Source: Symsagittifera roscoffensis (taxonomy: Eukaryota; Xenacoelomorpha; Acoela; Convolutidae). Taken from it: a DNA stretch of 60,000 nt. This document shows, one piece after another, positions 23,600-34,346 of the stretch (its first letter is position 1; each line of letters starts with the position of its first letter). Location: NCBI RefSeq assembly GCF_963678635.1, contig NC_087064.1:21440509-21500508 (forward strand), written 5' to 3'. The notes below the pieces were generated by a model, which worked only from the letters and a program-made list of their open reading frames with translations, had not been told where the DNA came from and ran no database searches. Made by a program: the position numbers and the translations under genes.

Positions 23600-26500
23600 G
23601 ACTATCTCAAGCATGTCCACGGAGTTGATAGCCGTGCCCCAACTCTCCTGCTATAACAGCCTCGGTTTCAACAAGGTAGTAAGTCTACATTCACCTTTTG
23701 CTCCCGGTTCCTGCAAAAGCTGTTGTGCAGACACAGGCTCACATTGCGTTATAGATCAGCTTGTAAGACCTCTCTCTTTTCGGCTTCAGTAGCACAAAAG
23801 CGCTCCAGCTACTCGCATCACCGCCGTGGTAACAGCGTTGCTGTGCGTTAGGAATGCTCTCTTATAGGCTCCTATATCTAGCTGGAAGTATTGATAGGCT
23901 TCCGTGTTCCTGGACATATGACGCTTCGCGCGTTCATACATCCATGACGTCATTGCTGCACGGAACCAAGGCATCAACCTTTGCCTTGACTATATCCTCT
24001 CAATGGCTTTAGGTATCCTCAGAACCTTGCAGGTGGTTCTGAAAAGATCTATGTTGTTGTTCAACTTCACGTTACTTAGTTGCTCGGGTGTCGGCACAGC
24101 CGTCTCCTGCTCACTCGTGCCCTCGTTAGCTTCTAACCATCTCACCGCCAGCATGGCACTAACCACCACGATTGACACTTGTTGACTTTGGTCGGGCAAC
24201 CCCGTGGAGTACAACTCCTCCACGTCCCACACCAACACCAGATTCCCGCGTTTGGCAGAGACAAGGATACTCCCCATGGGTCATCAATATGTTCCTTCGG
24301 GTCCGATACCCTGAAGCTCCCAGCAACGGTTCCACTTCGATCATAATCCTGTTTACATCGTCCTTTTCATCCAAGGCAAGGAATTCGGTGGGTAACGCTC
24401 CACTCGCCTTCTTCTTCTGGAATTCACTCACATTATCCTCACTCAACCTCATGAACTCTTCACCCACTACGTCCTGCAACTCGCCTTCAGATCTCTTCGA
24501 GACGGCCCGAATGATCTTCGTCAGTAAATCATACGACCTTTCTGACATCCTGGCTAATCTCACGCACTTTGGTACAGAGAGGAGTTGGTCGACCACCACC
24601 TGCTGCGTCCTCGCGTCCATTAACGCCATGTGACTAGGGTACCTACTATTGCAATATGGTGCGGAGCTCGAACCCACCAGATATTTCGAACCAGTAGGTC
24701 TATGATAGGCCTATCTGTCTTTCAAGTTTACCTCGTTCTCTAGAGCCTCTCGCCAACCGCCAATCTTCTGCTCAGTCTGCAATGCCCCAGGGAACAATTC
24801 CACACTTAAGGACGGAACCAGCCCATGGGCACGCTCCAGGCGTTCTAATGAATCGATCGAGCTCGTCAAACTGTAAAAACCCAAGGCAGTGATCAAATTC
24901 ACCTCCGTCACTCCGTGTGAGTCTGCTATCAATTCCATCTCACTTTTGTCCCACATGCTTAACCTTCCATACAGCTAAGCTAGTTGGCAATGTTGCTCAC
25001 TCAGCGTGTTCAGACAATGGCCCGTGCCACACACGTGTCCTTCCATTCCACAACTGGAAGCTAGACAGGTGGCCTGTCTCAACCAATCACTCGAAGAACT
25101 TCCCTCGGAGGGTTCCGTAGACGGTCTGCCATTCTGCTTTGTTACTTTCAGGGCCAGCAGATGATGTATCATGGCTAAATCATGTAGACTCGCGTCATCA
25201 TCCAAATCCAACACGATATCTGCCGTCATATCCCAGATTAAACCGGCATTCGGGTGTGGACACCATGAAGGCTCTCACATGGTTACTAAGCTGGTCTTCA
25301 AGGGACCGTCCCATGAACCACATTCAAAGCTCACTTGCCCTTTTAGCTCAGGAACCGAGGGCTCAACCACTCTTTCCTCCAAAATAATTCCCAGCTCGGG
25401 TTGTTCCACCACCAGCTTGCCAGTTTCCTTGGATCGCTCGACCCAGAAATCAAGTATCATGAACTGCTCGCAGTCAAATTATGTCTCCCTGGCTTCCTCG
25501 TCCACAAAGGGATTGTAGGGCATCCCTGGTATGTCTGACACATATTGGAATGATTTCAACTTCTTCAGGATTGCATAATCTTTCTGCTGCCTGACGGCCT
25601 CAGTTGACTCACGGCTTACTTTCAACTCTTTGTTGGCGTATCTTCTCACTTCCTCCAGCCTACGATAGCTTCCTAAATCATTAGTCTCTTTACTAGGTAT
25701 GAGCAGCGGCATGTCCTGATATAGTTCCAGGAGAGCCCTTAGGAATTTTTGTTCACGATCAACTTCCCTTTGCCGAATGGTTTTTACACATTCTTCCAAT
25801 ACAGGGGTGGGGATGAGATCCACCGCGAACCTCGCAAAGCAAAAGGCGTCTTTGCGCTTAGCCTAGGCTATCGCGGAATCGTTTCTGCTGATCAACCTTC
25901 GCAGGGCTTCTATCAGTTCCAGCTCCTGTTCCTTCAATTTCGAGTAATTACTGGCCTCGTATTCCGATCTCTTAACTCCCATTAGGCACCAGGCCAGTCG
26001 GGCCTGCAAGTCAGTTCTCGCTCATAGGTAGGCCAGGTACGCTGCCACCTTCGCCGGTGCATGCATGGTCTCGTCGAAGTATTTCTCAGGGGCCGCCCTC
26101 CAAGAGATTTCTAACAATTTTTCCAGCCCGATCTCATTTGCCTCCGAGAACATCACGGTGCCGTATTCCTTCCGATTCAGATTAGAGTCATCCGTGAGTG
26201 TCTTCACGTACTCCTGCATGGCGTGCTTTTCGCTCCAGGCCATCAAGTGCCGTCTCGCTGAGTTTCTCGCCTTGAGCATCTCCACATAACCCCCGGCGGG
26301 ATCCCCCATGTGGACTGAGTCGGGTACTGAGACCCGACTGTAGTCAACCATGCCGAGTTTTCCCTCCAGTTTCATGCGGGCCATGTTAATCCGCGAGGGT
26401 TTGTAGTCACCGAGCCCTGTAGATCCACGCTGACTGATGACCTCCATTTCAAGCTTTGTGTCCGCTAATGTCCGTGCTTTTTTCTTCGACCTCGTGGCTG

Positions 26501-27975
26501 TTGAGGTCAAGCCTGCCAATCGCATAGGGGGTATTAAGTTTTCTTTCTCTCCTCCGGCCAACGCTGCACCATCTCCCTGACCACTTTCACTTAGACAAGC
26601 TACTTTTGCCAACGAGCCCACTACTGCGTTCGCCTTCGACTTCACTACTCTCTGATTCACTATTTTGCTTTCTGTTCTCCGCTTCAATCTATTCAGCCCT
26701 TTCTTTAATCGCCTGACGGGTAATTTTCTCACAACCTGATTTTCCCCGGCACTGTCCTCCGAAACTGACTCGGTCAGAACTTCAGACTCTGCGGAGCTCA
26801 TTATTTTCCCTAGAACCTCGCGCATGATGGGTTGGTTCAACCCCAACTTCATTACGGACTGCGTCCCGTATATGCGTAGCACGTCCCATGTCCTCTCCAT
26901 GAAAGTTACTCAGTTCCAGGTCACTCCCGCTTTCCATTCAAGTTCGCTCTGGTATCTCTCCCATTTCTCTTCAGGCAAGTGCCCAGGAAGGGCACCCTCA
27001 TTGTCTCGTCGATTCTTCTCCTCCTCGTTGATTCATGGAGCAGTTTCAGCGTACCCTTACTCCTGTATTCCACTGCCAGGCCTATTGGATCTACTGGGGA
27101 CAGACTGGCTGGCGCATCCCTCGTAGGAGACATGAATGACGATGGTGTCATCAACAATAGATGTTCATCGACGTCCCCGTCATCGTCGTCTTCACTGAAT
27201 CGATATTCCAGCAAGTCCCTTTCTAACGCACCTAAGTCTTGTCCACTTGACTTGTCTTTCTTTCACTCCATAGGGTTGTCATCCTAGTCCATCTGATCAT
27301 CGTCGCTAGTGTCTGGTCTCGGTACAGGTCCCGAAGGGCCTTGGCGCATGTCCATGCCCGAGTCCGGCCGCGCCGGTACGGTCAGGTCCCCCGCGTGGTA
27401 GAACAACTCGTCATTCACCAGGAACTCCACCGACTCGTCGCCATGTGGCGCCAGCTCGTCGACCGTTATGTCTGTGCCCTTGGCACCTCTAAAAACACCA
27501 CTTTTACCTTTCCTGGCCACTTCAATTGTGACAAATTATCGGCTGGTGTGTATACATTACTCCACACGTCGGAGGAAACGTCGGGTTTTCTCGAGGGTGG
27601 CGCTTTAACCTTCTTTCGGCTCCATGCATCAGGGAAACTGAAGTCAAAGGTGTTCATCGCTGCCACATTCCCACTGATGAAGCGCAACTCCATCCCTTCA
27701 CTCCATTTCTGCATTCTCTTTTCCGCATCACGGGCGGTTCCACTACGAGGGGCAACAACAGGTGACGTGACTCGTAGCAGGATCCTCCTTATGGGCGGGT
27801 ATTGGGGATATTGGCTCGGCAGTGGCCTAGATCCAGCCAGCCATGCAACCTGGTTTTCCTTGACGTGTGCATACGCCTCCGGCCAAGCCGGGACCCGCAT
27901 CGCCTCTCCCATGTCTTTCACCACTGGTCTCAAATTGAAGAGCTTGGAGTTAAACTGGATATGAGAATCCTCAAC
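23600..27975 (-). pseudogene. large broken reading frame 3 of the oversized element, about 1,450 residues, function unknown
   Basis: Starting with MGDVEDSH at 27984, coding sequence can be followed on the minus strand to about 23786 through successive frames (27984-27466, 27520-27284, 27214-26921, 26900-26022, 25823-25479, 25229-24975, 24956-24711, 24677-24159, 24277-23990, 23977-23786). The junctions are either in-frame stops (for example TAG and TGA near 27290 and 27240) or single frameshifts (near 27500, 26910, 24250). The first 240 residues are Pro- and basic-rich, then acidic (SEDDDDGDVDE). The 26.9-26.0 kb part is basic and Lys/Arg-rich (LPVRRLKKGLNRLKRR). A Cys/His-rich stretch near 25.05 kb (CLASSC, CGTGHC) could bind zinc. 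The 24.6-24.2 kb part is helical and charged. I recognise no family. Gene order and decay match the frames upstream, so I treat it as cargo or structural protein of the same element. Confidence 0.55.
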
Positions 27976-27987
27976 ATCGCCCATACA

Positions 27988-30456
27988 TTACTTAAAATTG
28001 TTGTTAAAGTCCATCAATATCCATCCTGGCTCCGCTATTTCCCCGAACAATCTATCGTCACTGGCCAGTCCTCTCAGTTCCTCCTTCTGTTCCACCCAAT
28101 TTAAAACGGAACAGTCTACCACTGAGACTAAATTGACGTACAACACAGGGTTCCTGTATGCTTTCACTTGTACGTCTGGAAACGCGTATGACATCACCGA
28201 TCCGTACAACACCGAGACGAACTCCCTTAGTCCATGGACTAGAATCAGCGGATCGGTCCGCATCATTGCAACCAGATCCGTTAGCAAAGGCATGCCACAA
28301 TACTGCTTCCACTCATTCACTCCCGTTGCAGCTCTGTCCTCTCCTGTGACGATCCTGTTATGTTGTAGGAGGTACTGGAGCAAGAGTATCCTCCAGTCCT
28401 TCATCTTCCAATATGTGGTGGTTTCCAACTGCGCGTTGAATTCTCGACTCGCTCCCTGCAGCTGTTCGGGGTAACGCAGAAGCTCGAACAAATCGCCCAA
28501 CCGACCATATGTCATCGCGATCAGGGTAAGGAGTTCATCCAATCTCAGGTCCACCAACGCTTGGTTGAAGAGATTCGTAGGTCCCCTCACAAAGTTCTCA
28601 TGACTAAACATCACATACAGTGCCAGTACCAGATCAATTGACAGTTTTCGGATGTCCTTGACGAAGCTCGCGATCAGATTCCGGGAGGCCCTCGGGTAAC
28701 AAATGGACAGGAAGGATAGAGTCCATCCCACTCCCATTCCACCCAAGATAGCGTCAGATCTCTCATATTGTGCCCTCGTGGCCAAAGTATCCGCTTGAAA
28801 TCTATCTAGCGACATCGTGTTGACGTCTTGCATCAATTCGTTAAACAATTTCTTCAAGTATCCGTGTATTTGTTTGATCACAGCTGGATCAAGCTCAAAA
28901 GCGTCTTCAACCAAGGCACAGACTCTCGGCAATAAGTACAGCCATGAATTGGTATGTGGCTTTGTTCTCAAGGCCAGTGCTATGAGGTCCTCTTCAGCTG
29001 ATGTCAGATTTCTTCTGACTGTCCTCCCCTGCGCGTTCCTAGCATAATCCACTTGTCTAAACCAGAGGTCATTTGCCACCAGTTGCACCAACAAGTGATG
29101 GTTATCTGGTCCCGGTCTCAGTTTAAGTAACCTGGCAAAATTGGACAGTTCCAACCCCAGGACCTCGTCCAGCCCCACCCGAGTTGAGCTGCAATCATTG
29201 AACCCCTGAAGGGCATTCGAAATGTCAGCCCAGACAGCAGGGAGTTCCGAACGAAGTGAATAATAGTTGTTGGGGTCAAAGATACTGTTCGGCGCGGGTA
29301 TGATCACGTTGAACCGTCCTTCTGCTAATGTGGTAACCATCGTGTATACAAATTGCAAGGGTTCTGGCAATGTGGCATATCCAGGTGATAACACAAAAAT
29401 GATCTTCACCACGTTCCTAGTGAAGAGTCGCTGCACTGATGATTCCACCTCAGTCATGGCCGAAAGTAGCGTCATGATCGCCTCTCCCATGATTTCATTA
29501 CTGGGAATCGATCCATCCGTCTGACGGGATAACAATCCTCTACTCTGCAGGTGGTCATTCGACCTGGCAATTATTATCACCTGTGGGTCCATGCTGACCG
29601 TCCTCTGCACGCTTATCGTCATGCCCACTGATTGTCCCCAATCCAACTTAGGTGCTGTCAAGAAAATCACGTCGGGCCAAAAGAGAGAACGAGGCGTATA
29701 GTGATAATCTGAACTGGCCACTATCAGGTATTTGGCGGTCTTGATATCTAGGGGATCATAGGCAGCAAACAGGCTGTCAACCGTTGGTGTCTTCAGTCCC
29801 GCGTACCTCTTATCGACCACTCCTTCGAGGTCGCTCGGGCATAGTTTCTCGAATACTCACCGGGCGCTTGGTCGGGTGGTTTGGAGAACTGTCGATACAT
29901 TTTATGATGCTTATTGTTGGGCTTATTCTTTGTCAGAAACTTGTCCCTCCGGGAAGGCGGTGTCAATTCCCTGGCTCTCCGACGGACTTCAGTAAGGGAT
30001 GAGGTGTTCAGGGGTCCAAAGGTATTGTCCTGAGGTAACCCCTCTAGATCCACAAAACTGAGCGTTTGTGCTCCGCTAGTAGCCAGTCCACGCCCGATAT
30101 CCACCCATCATCTTTCTTACATCCGCTCGACATGTTAACGTATTCATGTTCAAGTTCGCCAACATGTCAGTTTTATATTGCTCCCAACCGGTGGGATCTG
30201 GACGGTTCCAGAGCAGCACACTGTTTGGCTCAATTCCCTCCGCCGGCGTGGCACTCGTCGATGGGCTTCCTGCAGGAGCAGGAACCGTCGCGAGCGGGTT
30301 ACTCGTCCTCAATACGGTTTGAGAGCTAGTCTGATCCTGATCAATTGGCCTCCCAAGTCGGCTCTCTAACGGATGTCTTCTAGGGAGAGGAGCAGTCCCC
30401 AACCTTTCTCTCACATCTGAGCTTGGAGGAACGGGAGCGGTTGCACCAGTTTCCAT
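27988..30456 (-). pseudogene. large reading frame 2 of the oversized element, about 820 residues, unknown family, possible degenerate SGNH fold
   Basis: It starts with METGATAPV at 30456 as a Pro/Ser-rich leader. It changes frame twice (near 30,100-30,080 and 29,820-29,800) and then runs open for 610 codons to TAA at 27988. This is the longest uninterrupted frame in the window. Early in the 610-residue part, a strand with VASSDYH and a later IIIARSNDHL sit where SGNH hydrolases have block I (GDS) and block III (GxND). IIFVLSPGYATLP and FNVIIPAPN follow like later core strands. The expected glycines are missing, so this is a suggestion, not an assignment. The remainder is mostly helical with many Leu, Arg and Asp and no membrane segment. 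Only 3 nt separate its stop from the ATG of the next frame, in the same phase, so the stop may be a mutation in a longer polyprotein. Confidence 0.6.
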
Positions 30457-30499
30457 TGCACGGGCCCGAGGAGATTGGCGAGTGGTTTTTACACATTGC

Positions 30500-32251
30500 C
30501 CCTCACTCTACCTCCTCCAGTCGACCTGCTCCGAGCTAGTGAGTCGGTTGTCCTTAATTCTTGCTCCATTTTCTCAATTTTTGTCTGAAACGCGTCGTGT
30601 AATCAACGCCTTCCTTGTGCTGTGTTGAAATGTATCCCATCCCTGGTGAGTGCCGGATCGTCAGTCGTTCGCAGTGTGTTCTCGAGATCCATGAGTCGCA
30701 GCTCGTTAGGATTGCTCCTCACCAGATTTCGGGTCATCTTATTCCAACGGGTCACATTACCATTCATTAAATCCGCCACTGGCGTGCCCACCTCCGGATT
30801 TTGCAGGATTGTGCACAGCACCACGAGTCTAGGTCGGTACTTTTCCTTCAATTCATTCAAAAGGCAGACCAGCAGGGGCTCCCATCTGCCCTCTGGGGTA
30901 CCAGAAGCTGTCGAAACATCATAAGTACCAAGCATTATCACCAATGAGTCCAGCTGATCCTCGCCTTGGAACTCCATCATTTTGATGACTTGAGCCACGG
31001 AGGCTCCTCCAAAAGATAGAACAGTGGTCTGACCACTCACAATGATCTCCTTCAGATCACTCACCAGACTATCTCCAACAACCAAATGACGACTCCTTGG
31101 GGGAATTGCCTGATTGCTGATGGCAGGTTTCCAGCTCATGCCGTTCAAGCAGGCTCGAGGATGCTCCGCAGCTAATTGCAGGAAGAAAATGCGGACCGCC
31201 TAGTTCTTTTTGACGTCCACTACGCGAGATCTCAAAGCAGTCTCGCCACGTACGGGTCCCATTGGCACTATGGCTCGAAACGTTCGTTCCGAGCTACTCA
31301 AGGAGCGATCAGAGCGTTGGGAAGGGACGACCCTACCCAGCGTCCGGCCACCGGTCCTGTTGATCTCGTCCATCGTCGCTCTGGCTACCTGATTAAATGA
31401 CTCCTGAAACTGAGGAGCTAAATAGGTTCCGAAGGATCCGGTATCGTGTTCCTAGAGCTGAGGGTAGATTGTGGTATCTGCTGAGGAGCCCTAGGCTCCC
31501 TCGGGTTGAACAGCTACTGTGCCTACGTCCTGGGAGGCGTGTCGCTGGATCCATCCGATGAGTTCATTGTCGCCAGAACCTCCGGTGATACTTGGCTCAC
31601 CCTTGCCATATATAACTTTCTCAGGTGTTTTATCTCTTCTTCTTTGAGGGTTATTTGCTTTTCGTCGTATTTCTTTTTCCATCCGTCTCTTTCCCGAGCT
31701 ATTGCCTTGTACTCCTCCAAGTTGGCATGCAGCTCTTTGTGGTCCTTCTCGTTCTCTTTTAAGGTTTCAATAGTCTCCGAGGTCTGAATTTTCATCTCAC
31801 TCATCCTGACTCTCTTCAGTGGAGGAGCAGCCGTTGCATAATCTGCTGAGTGTGACGGGCCCGGCCCATCACGTGATCGTTTTGCTCCGATAAGAAGCTG
31901 CACTGGTCGAACAGGTATGGGCATCTCACCTAGCCGGTGATCCCTCTCTTCACCTAGTCCCGGATCACGAGCCAAATTATGGCCAAACATTTCTCCTCGC
32001 CGCCATCTCATCAGTCTGTTTTGGCCTCTCTCGGCCGTTCCCGACTCGCCATAGGCCAACATTAAGACCACTTCCGTGGGGCTGTCCCCACGGCCTTCTC
32101 TTCCCATTGCATCCAAGAGTGAGGCGGTGAACATCGCCAACTCCGAGTCTTCTAGAGCGAAATTGCAATCCACCAGGTGTTGGTATATCCCGTCTAGAGT
32201 CGTTCCTGAGCTCACTGAGATGAAATCCATCAAGTCGTTCGTGTCACTCAT
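30500..32251 (-). pseudogene. reading frame 1 of the oversized element: coiled coil plus SGNH-hydrolase domain
   Basis: ATG at 32251 (MSDTNDLMDF) opens a frame of about 240 codons that is acidic and helical at first, then basic (RDPGLGEERDHRLG), and ends with a coiled coil rich in Glu and Lys (about 31790-31620). After a frame change the sequence continues through a basic linker to an SGNH domain at 31148-30603. That domain has block I VVGDSL, block II SFGGAS, block III MLGTYD (normally GxND, so the oxyanion Asn is Tyr), and block V RDGIHFN with the catalytic Asp and His. After a TGA the same frame goes on into a second coiled coil (AFQTKIEKMEQEL). The nucleophile Ser, Asp and His are present. 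SGNH enzymes hydrolyse esters of lipids or sugars; the substrate here is unknown. A 263-bp copy of its middle lies at 33249-33511. Confidence 0.7.
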
Positions 32252-32701
32252 CTTTCTTCGTGTATGCCTTGTCGCACTCTTCTGATTGTTTAAGGTCAAT
32301 AAACGAAGTGGGACCAATCAAGATCTAAAAAACAAGTCACGACTTAGAACCATCATTCCAGGTTGTTTCTTTTCTGAGATAAAACATCATTCGCATCTTT
32401 TAAAAACAATCCATTGAAATTCTCTTTCGTTGTTGATTTGAAAGCTAGCACCAAGGTGGATCGTCCACCGGCAATCTTGTCAAGCTAACACAACTGAGCG
32501 CTGTCACCTTTCGTACCGGGAATGTTCCAGGCTTCTATGACGTAAACAACTCATAGAACATAACCTAACAATAATATAACATCCAAATACCACACATCAA
32601 CACTATCACATAACAATCTAATCCGTATTAGTTAACCTAAAACCTAGTCCTAGTGCCTAAAAAGCAAACCTAACAAAGACTATTTAAATCCTAATGTAGC
32701 T
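32252..32701. other. non-coding spacer inside the oversized element
   Basis: AT-rich stretch with no open frame, containing AACATAACCTAAC- and CCTAAAACCTAG-like phrases. It separates the macro-domain stretch from reading frame 1. In sense orientation it would hold any promoter, splice or readthrough signal for frames 1-3, but I see no clear motif. Confidence 0.4.
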
Positions 32702-33250
32702 CTAGCAAATGCTCAGATAATATTTTTTATTTAAATAGACTTCTCTGTCTGTCTCTGCAAATATTACATGTAGATGTACGAGGGCGTACAGCTCTCTCGG
32801 ATGCAGTTTTCCCCTATTGGGATCATAAACTGGTGAAAGGAGAGAGGTCACTCCTCTCTCAACCAGGAAATCCCTAAGTCGAGTTAAAGCCAGCACCAAT
32901 TTTTCGGGATTTACATGTTGCCTGTCAGTGGCCTTAGTTACAAGAAAACACAAATATTTCCCTGGTATCTGTGATTCGACAGGGGGCAGCGCTATCATCC
33001 CTCCCACACCAGACCTCTATTTCCACAAAAACTCGATAGTCTTATACTCTCTCTTAAAGTCGGCCGCTAGTGCTGTCTTAAAGCTTAAATCCGCAGTTAT
33101 TGCTATAGCGCACGTACGTTCCGTTTGAAATCGCTGTCCGTGAGGACGACATTGTTTGAATCGTGGTTTGTTAGATCAAAGTAAGATTCAAAAAGTCGTC
33201 TGAATGGTGGTTTTTTTAAAGCATTTTCGACCTCCATTTCCAGCTCTCCG
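32702..33250 (-). pseudogene. macro-domain-like coding stretch, full-length copy
   Basis: Minus-strand reading gives VRAL / AITADLSFKTALAADFKREY, then (after a TAG) IALPPV, YLCFLVTKATDRQH, EKLVLALTRLRDFLVERGV and LYALVHLHVIFAETDREVYL. This matches the plan of small macro domains of the TARG1/OARD1 type: a buried strand, an 'H..SADL....G.A..FK..F' segment, a 'YLITK' strand after a basic patch, a helix before 'GV', and a last helix and strand. Such domains bind ADP-ribose and some remove it from proteins. The residues after 'GV' that normally form the phosphate loop (G-CG-L) are replaced (YDPNRGKL), so activity is doubtful. A frameshift near 33,112 and a TAG near 33,026 break the frame. It follows the integrase tail in the same orientation. 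Confidence 0.5.
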
Positions 33251-33511
33251 TGCCCACCTCCGGATTTTGAAGGATTGTGCACAGCACCACGAGTCTAGGT
33301 CGGTACTTTTCCTTCAATTCATTCAAAAGGCAGACCAGCAGGGGCTCCCATCTGCCCTCTGGGGTACCAGAAGCTGTCGAAACATCATAAGTACCAAGCA
33401 TTATCACCAATGAGTCCAGCTGATCCTCGCCTTGGAACTCCATCATTTTGATGACTTGAGCCACGGAGGCTCCTCCAAAAGATAGAACAGTGGTCTGACC
33501 ACTCACAATGA
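33249..33511 (-). repeat. displaced 263-bp copy of the SGNH-domain region
   Basis: This is a copy of 30783-31045 with, by my reading, a single base difference (A for C at about 33270). It is the middle of the SGNH domain, blocks II and III included, with both ends missing. It sits between two copies of the macro-domain sequence. The left joint shares only CG with the neighbouring sequence. The right joint runs into a perfect 12-bp palindrome. The near identity means this copy is recent compared with the rest of the element. Confidence 0.9.
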
Positions 33512-33520
33512 GTGGTCAGA
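33494..33520. repeat. perfect 12-bp inverted repeat at a rearrangement joint
   Basis: TCTGACCACTCA (33494-33505), a 3-nt spacer CAA, and TGAGTGGTCAGA (33509-33520). The left arm belongs to the SGNH copy. The right arm is not present at the source locus (31036-31055), so it was added at the joint, as expected if the growing strand folded back and copied itself. Confidence 0.85.
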
Positions 33521-33530
33521 ATGAGTGGAA

Positions 33531-33835
33531 AAAACACAAATATTTCCCTGGTATCTGTGATTTGACAGGGGGCAGCGCTATCATCCCTCCCACACCAGGC
33601 CTCTATTTCCACAAAAACTCGATAGTCTTATACTCTCTCTTAAAGTCGGCCGCTAGTGCTGTCTTAAAGCTTAAATCCGCAGTTATTGCTATAGCGCACG
33701 TACGTTCCGTTTGAAATCGCTGTCCGTGAGGACGACATTGTTTGAATAGTGGTTTGGTAGATCAAAGTAAGATTCAAAAAGTCGTCTGAATGGTGTTTTT
33801 TTTTAGCATTTTCGCCCTCCGCTTCCAGCTCTCCG
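33531..33835 (-). pseudogene. macro-domain-like coding stretch, 5' partial copy
   Basis: A direct repeat of 32945-33250, offset by 586 bp, with roughly 97 percent identity by eye. It carries the first part of the macro-like sequence up to the YLCF strand and then stops at the SGNH fragment. On its upstream side it is continuous with the tail of the integrase frame (a basic stretch with KKSKLAREIGELEAEGE), which indicates that the macro-like sequence was originally encoded at the C-terminal end of Pol or directly after it. It carries the same frameshift and the same TAG as the other copy. Confidence 0.6.
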
Positions 33836-34346
33836 ATTTCCCTTGCCAATTTTGATTTTTTAATCATAACAGTTTTGGTATGGGTAAGTCCTACCCCCAC
33901 TCCCGGGACAAAAAAATCCATCGACGTTCCCGTCGATCGCCCAAAATCGAGCAGATTGAGATTGGATTCTGGAACATGTAAAGGACCATCTGAAGCGACC
34001 CAGTTGAATTCAGTATTGTCGTTACTGATATATTTGATGCTGTTTTTGTCGGCCCTTGACTATGACCAAATCCTCGCCATACGGATTGTACTTCTTCTTT
34101 TGCCTTTCTCTCTTTTGCTCTGGCGTGTTTCCATGATATAGGGAAATTCAGGTTGTACTCCTTTGTCAACTTCAGTTTGTTCTGGGCAGTCCCAGTCCTC
34201 TTTGGCATAAGTTAGAGTTTCGTCGTCCACCTCCACTCGCTCGGTCAATTCCAGGTCCAGTGGTAGATCGCAATTATCTACCACCTCATTCCCGTCGTTT
34301 TTCTCGCGCGTGCCTCTTTCATTCACCTCGCAGGCAGGATCCACTA
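33836..34346 (-). pseudogene. C-terminal tail of the Ty3-like Pol, downstream of integrase
   Basis: Two overlapping broken frames (34368-34060 and 33921-33664) continue Pol after its integrase. The first is acidic with EVNERGTREKNDGNEV, then a basic KREKGKRRST run. The second contains PGVGVGLTHTKT and a Lys/Glu-rich helix. No known domain is recognised. The tail leads directly into the macro-like stretch. Confidence 0.5.

Noticed and set aside
24003-25518. Several plus-strand open frames (for example 24172-24633, 25171-25518) and similar ones up to 30.3 kb.
   Set aside because: They are antisense to the minus-strand reading frames 2 and 3, which have longer continuity and more natural composition. 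The GC-rich codons keep the opposite strand open.
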